Positions 14,192-20,388 of a DNA stretch of 20,388 bases are shown here, piece after piece. The position numbers were made by a program, and so were the translations under genes. Below the pieces are notes generated by a model. It had not been told where the DNA came from and ran no database searches. It saw only the letters and a list, made by a program, of their open reading frames with translations. Source of the stretch: JBCCAG01 sp050330955 (GTDB taxonomy: Bacteria > Cyanobacteriota > Cyanobacteriia > CAKZMO01); NCBI GenBank assembly GCA_050330955.1, contig JBHJHJ010000085.1, positions 1 to 20,388 of the forward strand. Direction: 5' to 3'. Position 1 is the stretch's first letter; each line of letters begins with the position of its first letter.

Positions 14192-15307
14192 CTACGAATA
14201 CAGGGCACCAATAATGGCGCGCTTGGGATTTGATGAACTTACGAGTAGGTCTACTGATTGCCCCCTGCAAAAAGCCTTTGAGCGCTTCGTCTTGTGGATG
14301 GCTGCGCCAGAGGTATACCGTTTTCCTCGGTGCACATAAGTGTATTCAATCCGCCCTCGATCTTTCACAAACCAAATTTCTGTTACCTGCCCGCTAATTC
14401 TTTCTCCAGTCGAGAAGAGTGTCTGAAACGAGCGAACCCGCCAAATCTCCAGCGGAATGCACAGGAGTGTCACAACAGAAGCTATCGCCACGCATATTGG
14501 TATCGCATCGGCATTGAGTTCAGTACCACTGCGAGAGACGAATGAAAAGCCGAGGGCTGAGGCGATAGACAAAGCCAGACACAAACCCCACACGACAACG
14601 GGCATGAGCGCGCAGAGAAATGCCCACCAATCGATAGTGATAATGCTCATGAGAGACGGAGTCCGACGGGGTGTCTTTCGCTGTGCGCTTGGTCTGACCT
14701 GAGTTGCCGTTTGTTTGGAGGTGGCTTGTGTGTGGGCAGCTTGCCCCTGGAATGTTTGCTTTGACTGTGGCACCATTTGCCCCTGAGAATTTGCTCCTTT
14801 ACTCGCGGCATGATGCTCTTGTGAGCTGGAACCTTCGTCAATCTTTTTCAGCTCTGAAATCAACCGATGAGCAGCGTAGAACAGTTTAGAGAACGGGTCT
14901 TTCCGCTCGCAAATATCCGCTTTAGGTGCAACATAAGCTCGCACCCCGTTGAACGTGACAAAGTAAAACACCACCTGGTTTGGCTGGGGAAGCGGAAAGT
15001 CTCGAACTGAGGTAGCTCTGTTGTAGTAGTGTTGAGCGCCTCTCAATAGCGCTGTTGCGGCCTTGCGGACTCGCTCATGCTCTCCGCCACCTAAAATTCC
15101 GCCGCCAGAGCTGAGATAAAGGCTTGTGGTTCCGTCTGCAACCGAGGTCAGGGTAAAAGCCCCCCGGGAAAGTCCCTCTTCCATCACTAGGGCAAGCACT
15201 GGATAGGGAAACGTCTCTTGGGTCAGATTGAGATCGCTTGGCCTGAGGTTGAGCACCGTTGACCGTAGTCTTTCGTAGACCTCACCAGCTCTTAACTTTG
15301 CCTTCAT
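14192..15307 (-). CDS. Two-TM membrane protein with DUF3592-like C-terminus
   Basis: This is a 371-residue protein in three parts. Residues 1-155 are a soluble domain with a TTSLYLSSGGGILGGGEHERV segment and a later QVVFYFVTFNGVRAYV segment. I believe similar domains occur in many uncharacterised bacterial proteins, but cannot name the family. Residues 158-218 are a Gln/Ser/Thr-rich linker. Two membrane helices follow (about 226-256 and 269-286). The end (about 304-371) reads GQVTEIWFVKDRGRIEYTYV and ends in a SNPKRAIIG motif, like DUF3592. I chose the ATG at 15307 because GGGAG lies about 10 nt upstream. In-frame starts at 15340 (ATG) and 15400 (GTG) lack such a site. The gene contains no HIP1 site and looks less GC-rich than its neighbours, a mild hint of later acquisition. 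Confidence 0.75.
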   Translation of the reverse strand: MKAKLRAGEVYERLRSTVLNLRPSDLNLTQETFPYPVLALVMEEGLSRGAFTLTSVADGTTSLYLSSGGGILGGGEHERVRKAATALLRGAQHYYNRATSVRDFPLPQPNQVVFYFVTFNGVRAYVAPKADICERKDPFSKLFYAAHRLISELKKIDEGSSSQEHHAASKGANSQGQMVPQSKQTFQGQAAHTQATSKQTATQVRPSAQRKTPRRTPSLMSIITIDWWAFLCALMPVVVWGLCLALSIASALGFSFVSRSGTELNADAIPICVAIASVVTLLCIPLEIWRVRSFQTLFSTGERISGQVTEIWFVKDRGRIEYTYVHRGKRYTSGAAIHKTKRSKAFCRGQSVDLLVSSSNPKRAIIGALYS

Positions 15308-15425
15308 TACAATGCACTCCCGATTCCTAGGTTTAACCATACTCAACGATTGAGCAGCCCAAATTAGCAGTAGAAGCCCTTCACTGAAGAGAATTGCCAC
15401 TGCTAATCCTTTCGCTGATATTTAG

Positions 15426-15443
15426 CTCCAACACCGCTTGGAG
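15426..15443. repeat. Palindrome CTCCAA-CACCGC-TTGGAG
   Basis: Perfect 6-bp arms (15426-15431 and 15438-15443) lie in the 265-bp divergent intergenic region between the DUF3592-like gene and the kef pair. It could be an operator. I see no clear promoter hexamers or RNA gene in the rest of this region. Confidence 0.35.
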
Positions 15444-15572
15444 TTATGGAAAAAAGCAGCACCGTCGAGTCGCCAACGCGCTAGGCTATGGCTATTCGGC
15501 AATACTGCGGCGTCAGCAAACATTTAGGCGCTTCCGGCCAGCCGTCAAGGCAGTTACAAGGCTCCCCCGCTT

Positions 15573-16238
15573 ATGACTCCCCACCGCATCCTCATTCTGT
15601 TCGCCCACCCTGCCTTAGAAAAGTCTCGCATCAACCATCAGCTCGTTGACGCCATTCGCGGGCTCGACGACGTTACGATTCACGACCTGTACGAGGCCTA
15701 CCCCGACTTTCACATCGACGTGTCGCGAGAGCAGCAGCTTCTGGTCGACCACGACATCATCGTCTTTCAGCATCCCCTCTACTGGTACAGCAGCCCCGCC
15801 ATCCTCAAAGAGTGGCAGGATCTGGTGCTGGAGTATGGCTTTGCCTTTGGTCACGACGGCACCGCGCTACAGGGCAAAAAGCTGATCTCCGCCATCTCCG
15901 CTGGCGGCAGCAAAGACGCCTACTGCCGTAAGGGCTACAACTTCTACAGCATCCGCGAGCTGTTGACCCCCTTTGAGCAGACGGCGCGGCTGTGCGGCAT
16001 GGAATATTTACCCCCCTTTATCGTCTACGGCACCCACCAGCTGCAGGAGCCCGCTCAAATTAGCGCCCACGCCGACGACTACCGCAGCCTGATTGTCAAC
16101 ATGCGCGATCGCACCATCGACTGGGACGAAATGAGGCGCCACTTCGCCATTGACCAGGACGTTTGCCAAAACGGGCTAAAAGCCGAGGCGCCAGAAACCG
16201 ACACGTCTGCACCACCTTCGGAGGTCAGTCATGCATAG
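15573..16238 (+). CDS. KefF/KefG-like NAD(P)H oxidoreductase, ancillary to a K+ efflux antiporter
   Basis: KefF and KefG are flavodoxin-fold quinone-reductase relatives that bind and activate the KefC and KefB antiporters. The 221-residue protein shows HRILILFAHPALEKSRIN at the N-terminus (the flavin-phosphate loop of this family), VFQHPLYWYSSPAILKEW (family signature around 65-80), an EYGFAFGHDGTALQGKKL stretch, and AISAGGSKDAYCRKGYNFY. After about residue 195 a short non-conserved tail is added (EAPETDTSAPPSEVSHA). The stop overlaps the start of the next gene by 8 nt, so translation is coupled. The same order (ancillary gene, then antiporter) is found for enterobacterial kefF-kefC and kefG-kefB. 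I cannot decide between F and G. Confidence 0.9.
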   Translation: MTPHRILILFAHPALEKSRINHQLVDAIRGLDDVTIHDLYEAYPDFHIDVSREQQLLVDHDIIVFQHPLYWYSSPAILKEWQDLVLEYGFAFGHDGTALQGKKLISAISAGGSKDAYCRKGYNFYSIRELLTPFEQTARLCGMEYLPPFIVYGTHQLQEPAQISAHADDYRSLIVNMRDRTIDWDEMRRHFAIDQDVCQNGLKAEAPETDTSAPPSEVSHA

Positions 16239-18117
16239 CGATGGGTTGTTTTTTCAGGCATTTATCTACCTGCTGGCGGCGGTGCTGTCGGTGCCCTTTG
16301 CCAAGCGGCTGGGTCTCGGTTCGGTGCTAGGCTATCTGATTGCCGGGGTGATCATTGGCCCCTACGTGCTGAAGCTGGTGGGGGGCGGTCAGCAGGAAGA
16401 CGTGATGCACTTCGCTGAATTTGGCGTGGTGCTGATGCTGTTCATCATTGGCTTAGAGCTGCAGCCGTCGCTGCTGTGGCGAATGCGGGGACCCATTTTG
16501 GGGCTGGGGGGCCTGCAGGTGGCGATTACCACCGGGGCGATCGCGGGCGTGAGTCTGCTGTTTCTGCCCTGGACCATGGCCCTAGCGGTGGGGATGATTT
16601 TCGCCCTCTCCTCGACGGCGATCGTGCTGCAGACCCTCGAAGAAAAGGGGCTGCTGAAAACCGAGGCGGGGCAGTCCGCCTTTTCGGTGCTGCTGTTTCA
16701 GGACATCGCCGTCATTCCCATGCTGGCGCTGCTGCCGCTGCTGGAGTCGCCAGAGGTCCAGGCCAACCGAGCGATATTGGTGGCGGCTCAGGAGGGCTCA
16801 TCCCTGTCGGGGTGGCAGCAAACCCTAGTGGTGATGGGGGCTGTGGGGGGCATCATCGTGGCGGGGCGGTTTCTCATGCGCCCGGTGTTTCGCTTCATTG
16901 CCGATACGCGGCTGCGGGAGATTTTTACGGCCACGGCGCTGCTGCTGGTGATCGGCATTACGCTGCTGATGCAGTTGGTGGGCCTCTCTCCGGCTCTAGG
17001 AACTTTTGTGGCGGGGGTGGTGCTGGCGGAGAGCGAATATCGCCACGAGCTAGAGACCAACATCGAGCCGTTTAAGGGCCTGCTGCTGGGGCTGTTTTTT
17101 ATCTCTGTGGGGGCCAGCATCAACTTCAGTATTCTATTTCAGCAGCCGCTGCTAATTCTGGGTTTGGTGGTGGGGCTAATGGTGGTTAAAGCGGCGATTC
17201 TATTTGGCTTGGGCCGGGGGTTTGGCCTGACCCTCAGCTCGAATGCCCTCTTTGCCCTGGCCTTAGCCCAGGGGGGAGAGTTTGGCTTTGTGCTGTTCTC
17301 CTTTGCGGAGCAGAGCCGGGTGCTGCCCACCGACATCACGGCGCCGCTGGTGGTGGTGGTGGCCCTGTCCATGGCGCTAACGCCCCTGGTGCTCATTGCC
17401 AACGAGCGGCTGCTTCAGCCCCAGTTTGAAACCCCCAGCGCCCAGCGAGATGCCGACACCATCGACGACGGGGAGACGCCGGTGATCATCGCCGGCTTTG
17501 GGCGCTTTGGCCAAGTGGTGGGGCGGCTGCTGATTGCCAACGGCTTTAGGGCCACGGTGCTAGATCACGACGCCTCCCACATCGAGATGCTGCGGCGCTT
17601 CGGCCACAAGGTGTTCTACGGCGACTCGTCCCGCCTTGACCTGCTGCACGCAGCGGGGGCCGAGCACGCCAAGCTGTTTGTGGTGGCGATCGATGACCCC
17701 GATCGCATTTTGAAGACGGTGGATTTGGTGCAAAAGCACTTCCCCCACCTGAAGATTTTGGCCCGCGCCATCGATCGCCGCCATGCCTATGCCCTGATTC
17801 GCCGGGGGGTGAGCGTGGTGGAGCGGGAGACGTTTGAGTCGGCGCTGGACATGGGGGGCGATGCCCTAAAGCTGCTGGGCTTTCGCGCCTACCGCGCCCA
17901 CCGCGCCGCTCAGACCTTTAAGCACCACGACGAAGAAGCTATGCATGAAATGGCCGAGATGGAGGGCAACGAGCGGGGAATTGTGGCGCGATCGCAGCAG
18001 CTCTCTGAGGATCTGCGGCAGATTTTGCAGTCGGATGGTGATGATTTTGCCCAAGATGCGGACCAGGCCTGGGATACGACGGCCCTTCGGGACGCGATGC
18101 AGAAGAGACGGGTCTAA
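16231..18117 (+). CDS. KefB/KefC-like K+/H+ antiporter (CPA2) with RCK domain
   Basis: It should export K+ in exchange for H+, gated by ligand binding to its cytoplasmic domain. The protein has 628 residues. There are about 12-13 membrane segments (about 5-395), including the LGYLIAGVIIGPYVL start typical of CPA2 and FALSSTAIVLQTLEEKGLL followed by LFQDIAVIPMLAL. A TrkA-N/RCK domain follows, with GFGRFG (422-427) as the nucleotide-binding loop and YGDSSRLDLLHAAGAEHA. The end (about 570-628) is hydrophilic and helical. There is no TrkA-C domain, as in KefB and KefC. A strong Shine-Dalgarno (GGAGGT, 16220-16225) sits inside the end of the upstream gene. Whether glutathione controls it as in E. 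coli cannot be told from the sequence. Confidence 0.93.
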   Translation: MHSDGLFFQAFIYLLAAVLSVPFAKRLGLGSVLGYLIAGVIIGPYVLKLVGGGQQEDVMHFAEFGVVLMLFIIGLELQPSLLWRMRGPILGLGGLQVAITTGAIAGVSLLFLPWTMALAVGMIFALSSTAIVLQTLEEKGLLKTEAGQSAFSVLLFQDIAVIPMLALLPLLESPEVQANRAILVAAQEGSSLSGWQQTLVVMGAVGGIIVAGRFLMRPVFRFIADTRLREIFTATALLLVIGITLLMQLVGLSPALGTFVAGVVLAESEYRHELETNIEPFKGLLLGLFFISVGASINFSILFQQPLLILGLVVGLMVVKAAILFGLGRGFGLTLSSNALFALALAQGGEFGFVLFSFAEQSRVLPTDITAPLVVVVALSMALTPLVLIANERLLQPQFETPSAQRDADTIDDGETPVIIAGFGRFGQVVGRLLIANGFRATVLDHDASHIEMLRRFGHKVFYGDSSRLDLLHAAGAEHAKLFVVAIDDPDRILKTVDLVQKHFPHLKILARAIDRRHAYALIRRGVSVVERETFESALDMGGDALKLLGFRAYRAHRAAQTFKHHDEEAMHEMAEMEGNERGIVARSQQLSEDLRQILQSDGDDFAQDADQAWDTTALRDAMQKRRV

Positions 18118-18223
18118 AAATGCCCGGGCAATGTTCACGCTCCATAATCTGCCGGTTTCGGTGCGCGATCGCCTTTCGATAGCAAGCGATCTTGCCTTGA
18201 TACTGAACGAATGCGTCTCGAAG

Positions 18224-18412
18224 TGGAGCTAGCCTAGCCTGACGTGGAGCCAGCTTGTCTCCAAGTGAAGCTGGTTTACCTCAAGGTGAAACTGGTTTAC
18301 CTTAAAGCGGAGTCAGTTCATCTTGAAGTGGAGTCAGTTTATCCGAAGGGTGAACCAACTCACTTTAGAGTTGAGTCAGCTCACTCTAGAGTGAAATTAG
18401 CTTAGCCGGATT
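18224..18412 (+). repeat. Nine 21-bp degenerate tandem units
   Basis: Units start at 18224, 18245, 18266, 18287, 18308, 18329, 18351, 18371 and 18392. All are 21 bp apart from the sixth and seventh, which are 22 and 20 bp when cut this way. The consensus is roughly TGGAGYCAGYTYAYCTNRAAG. There are no spacers between units, so it is a minisatellite and not CRISPR. In plus frame 1 it is open from 18238 to the TAG at 18403-18405, giving heptapeptides such as VKLVYLK, VKLVYLK, AESVHLE and VESVYPK. No ATG is in that stretch. GTG at 18244 is a possible start. Confidence 0.85.
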
Positions 18413-18427
18413 GCCTAATGGCGTAAC

Positions 18428-18531
18428 TGAGGCCCTTATCCCCAATCTCTTCTCCTAAGTTTGGGAGAAGGGGAGCGGGAGATTCAAGTCCCTCTCCAAA
18501 TTCTGGGAGAGGGATTTAGGGTGAGGGCTCA
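18428..18531. repeat. MITE/REP-like palindromic element
   Basis: Imperfect terminal inverted repeats bound it: TGAGGCCCTTATCCCCAA at the left, and the complement of a GGGTGAGGGCTCA end at the right. Inside are two hairpins: CTTCTCC/GGAGAAG (18449-18455/18464-18470) and CCCTCTCC/GGAGAGGG (18490-18497/18506-18513). This pattern resembles a dispersed repeat common in cyanobacterial genomes. It has no transposase, so it would need one supplied in trans. Confidence 0.65.
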
Positions 18532-18636
18532 AAAGTAACATGCCCCTGGGCGATCGCCCCTAGTCCCTAACCTATTTTCTCAACAGCGGCTAAAACTGAA
18601 GAAGATTGAGACGTGCAGCGCTGGGATAAGCCCCCC

Positions 18637-20388
18637 ATGATTGAAACCGTTGTTGGCGCGATCGCTGGCCCGATTTTGGAGCAGATTTGGACTGCTGGCG
18701 GCAATGCCTTAGGCAATAGGCGAGAGCAGCGGGATAAGGACGAGATGGAGCGTAAGCTGATTACCGCGATTCGCCGCTATGAGGACCGCTTTCGCGATCG
18801 CCACGGGCAGATCAAGGTGATGCCGGGACTGATGAAAGACCCAGTCTCTTTGGATTCCATCTACACCGCCGTAAAGCTGCTGGATAATCGCGATGTCCGC
18901 TACTTTCGCACCGAGCAGGATTTAGAAGAAGCGTATCGCCGTTCAGCGCGGCGCAGCTTTCGGCTTGGTTCGGATAAGCGCGTCGATGGAATGGAAATTG
19001 CCAATCAAAAGCAGTACCTGATGGTGCTGGGCGGTCCGGGAATTGGCAAGTCGACGTTTTTGCGCAAGCTGGGGATTGAAGCGCTGAGGAAAGAGGGTCA
19101 GTTTAAGCTGGAGCGTATTCCAGTTTTTATTGAGCTGAAGACGCTGCGGGAAAAGAGTGTCGATCTGTTCAAGGTGGTTGCTCAGGAATTCGAGACCTGC
19201 GGCTTCCCGGTGGCGGAGGATTTCACGTTAAGGGCGCTGCAGCAGGGCAGTCTGCTGGTGATGCTGGATGGCCTAGATGAGGTGCCGAGGCAGAACCTCA
19301 ACACCGTCACCGAGCGCATTGAGGATTTTGTCGACCGATACGACCGCAACTGCTTTGTGGCCTCCTGCCGCATTGCCGCCTATGACAGCAGCTTTCGCCG
19401 CTTCACGGATGTCACTATTGCTGAGTTTGACGACGAGCAGATTGAGCAGTTCATTAAGCGGTGGTTTAACTCCAGACAGGATAGGCAGGAGCAGACAGCT
19501 AAGCGCTATTGGGAGCTGCTCTCCCAGCCAGAGAATAAAGGTGCTAAGGAGCTGGCCCAGACGCCGCTGCTGCTGACGTTTCTCTGCCTGGTGTATGACC
19601 GGGAGCAGACGCTGCCCAAGGTGCGGAGTACACTGTACGGGGATGCGCTGAACATTCTGCTGAAGGAGTGGGCAGCGCAGAAGCGGCTGGAGCGGGATCC
19701 AATTTTTGAGGGATTTTATCCCGATTTAGAGAAGGAGCTGCTGGCCCAAATTGCCTACGATAGCTTTGTGCAGGACCAGCTTTTCTTTTCTAAGGCTGAG
19801 CTGATTGAAAAGATTGCCGAGTTTTTGTCCGATACGCTGGACGTGCCGAAGCGGCTGGATGGGGAGGCGGTACTGAAGGCAATCGAGGTGCAGCAGGGGC
19901 TGCTGGTGGAGCGGGCGATGGAAACCTATTCGTTCTCTCATTTGACGATTCAGGAGTATTTGACGGCACAGTACGTTGTTAGCAATAACCTAGTGGAAAA
20001 TGCCGTAGCAGCACACGCTCTAGACGAGAAGTGGCGAGAAGTGCTGTTGCTGGTGGCCGGTCTTTTAGGGCGGCAGCTTCAAAGATTGCTGATTGCTCTA
20101 GAGCAGGAGGCGTTTAAGCAAGCGGAATCCAACCCAAAGCTCAGAGCATTGGTTGAATGGGCTGGGGTTGTGACAAATACACCCCAAGGTGACTATGGTG
20201 CTCGGGCAGCAGCACTGGCGATCGCCATCGACAGCGCCAGAGGCATCGACAGAGCCAGCGCCAGCGCCATCGACAGCGCCAGCGCCATCGACAGCGCCAG
20301 AGCCAGAGCCATCGACAGCGTCATCGCCAGAGCCAGCGCCAGCGCCAGCGTCATCGCCAGAGCCAGCGCCAGCGCCAGCGTCATCGCC
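18637..20388 (+). CDS. NACHT-domain STAND NTPase with repeat tail (3' end outside window)
   Basis: The frame is open for 584 codons to the last base with no stop. Residues 1-125 are a helical N-terminal region with VMPGLMKDPVSLDSIYTAV, typical of cyanobacterial NACHT proteins. The NACHT domain follows. Walker A is GGPGIGKST (132-140, K138). Walker B is LLVMLDGLDE (D211 to E215), with acidic residues of the LDGLDE type. A sensor-like CRIAAYD follows, and FSHLTIQEYLTAQY (433-446) is the FxHxxxQEYxxA motif of NACHT proteins. From about residue 528 the protein turns into Ala/Ser/Arg/Ile/Asp repeats coded by 6-bp units, where a sensor domain would be expected. Such proteins oligomerise on sensing a trigger, and several bacterial relatives protect against phage. 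The ATG at 18637 has only GGATAAG upstream. The function here is inferred from the family. Confidence 0.92.
   Translation, partial: MIETVVGAIAGPILEQIWTAGGNALGNRREQRDKDEMERKLITAIRRYEDRFRDRHGQIKVMPGLMKDPVSLDSIYTAVKLLDNRDVRYFRTEQDLEEAYRRSARRSFRLGSDKRVDGMEIANQKQYLMVLGGPGIGKSTFLRKLGIEALRKEGQFKLERIPVFIELKTLREKSVDLFKVVAQEFETCGFPVAEDFTLRALQQGSLLVMLDGLDEVPRQNLNTVTERIEDFVDRYDRNCFVASCRIAAYDSSFRRFTDVTIAEFDDEQIEQFIKRWFNSRQDRQEQTAKRYWELLSQPENKGAKELAQTPLLLTFLCLVYDREQTLPKVRSTLYGDALNILLKEWAAQKRLERDPIFEGFYPDLEKELLAQIAYDSFVQDQLFFSKAELIEKIAEFLSDTLDVPKRLDGEAVLKAIEVQQGLLVERAMETYSFSHLTIQEYLTAQYVVSNNLVENAVAAHALDEKWREVLLLVAGLLGRQLQRLLIALEQEAFKQAESNPKLRALVEWAGVVTNTPQGDYGARAAALAIAIDSARGIDRASASAIDSASAIDSARARAIDSVIARASASASVIARASASASVIA
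20218..20388 (+). repeat. Hexanucleotide in-frame repeat in the NACHT gene (continues past window)
   Basis: After a HIP1 site the DNA becomes 6-bp units such as ATCGAC, AGCGCC, AGAGCC, AGCGTC and ATCGCC. They encode the dipeptides ID, SA, RA, SV and IA. The last 60 bp are two perfect copies of a 30-bp unit (20329-20358 and 20359-20388). The array is not finished at the window end, so its full length is unknown. Confidence 0.9.

Larger units (their letters stand above)
18118..18636. other. 519-bp region without a recognised gene
   Basis: It holds a 10-bp palindrome (TGCCCGGGCA at 18121-18130) just after the antiporter stop. Next is an inverted repeat GATCGC/GCGATC around 18170-18190 that may act as a terminator. 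Then come the 21-bp tandem array (18224-18412) and the MITE/REP-like element (18428-18531). The last 100 bp carry one HIP1 site and must contain the NACHT gene promoter, for which I see no convincing hexamers. Confidence 0.7.

Noticed and set aside
15394..15576. 60-codon plus-strand open frame ending in an ATGA overlap with the KefF/KefG-like gene
   Set aside because: It has a TTG start without ribosome site and crosses the upstream region of a minus-strand gene. The hydrophobic start alone is not enough.
18118..18223. Possible C-terminal continuation of the antiporter past 18117
   Set aside because: A second in-frame stop follows within 30 bases and the protein already ends at the usual KefB/KefC length.
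18224..18412. CRISPR array
   Set aside because: Units follow each other without unique spacers, are degenerate, and no cas gene is nearby.
20193..20384. Minus-strand open frame of Leu/Ala/Met repeats opposite the NACHT tail
   Set aside because: It is the complement of the hexanucleotide array. Any frame of such an array stays open. The plus frame continues a real protein.

Overview
The window is chromosomal DNA from a cyanobacterium. It carries divergent psbN and psbH, both photosystem II genes. It also has an AcnB-type aconitase, an exosortase with the cyanobacterial active-site layout, a DUF4359-type protein, and the palindrome GCGATCGC (HIP1) about once per 700 bp by eye. GC content is fairly high. 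I cannot name the genus.

Left part (1-5446). The 3' end of an apolipoprotein N-acyltransferase gene (lnt) converges on a small membrane-anchored DUF4359-type gene. A tRNA-His(GTG) gene follows, with its own extended -10 promoter and terminator. Next comes acnB, whose start is best placed at 1467, and 17 bp after it a leucine-rich-repeat protein kinase that probably shares its transcript.

Middle part (5554-13708). A 4.7-kb gene encodes a giant polytopic membrane protein of unknown function with internal duplications. It is followed by a cyanoexosortase gene whose 3' end overlaps a convergent NhaP-type Na+/H+ antiporter gene by 80 bp. On the minus strand purE lies 9 bp upstream of nhaP. psbN lies upstream of purE, and a terminator-like hairpin sits almost on the purE start.

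Right part (13802-18117). psbH is followed by a strong hairpin. A minus-strand gene then encodes a two-TM protein with a DUF3592-like C-terminus. A translationally coupled pair follows: a KefF/KefG-like flavoprotein and a KefB/KefC-like K+/H+ antiporter with an RCK domain. From 13425 to 16104 there is no HIP1 site.

Right edge (18118-20388). This is the accessory-looking part. About 520 bp without a recognised gene hold nine 21-bp tandem units and a MITE/REP-like palindromic element. After them a NACHT-family STAND NTPase gene (18637 onward) runs off the window. Its C-terminus decays into an in-frame hexanucleotide array that ends in two perfect 30-bp copies and is still going at the last base. 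NACHT proteins of this general design are known as bacterial antiviral or conflict proteins. The repeat-tailed form beside two other repeat structures is the most interesting thing here. Defence function is inferred from the family and not shown by the sequence.
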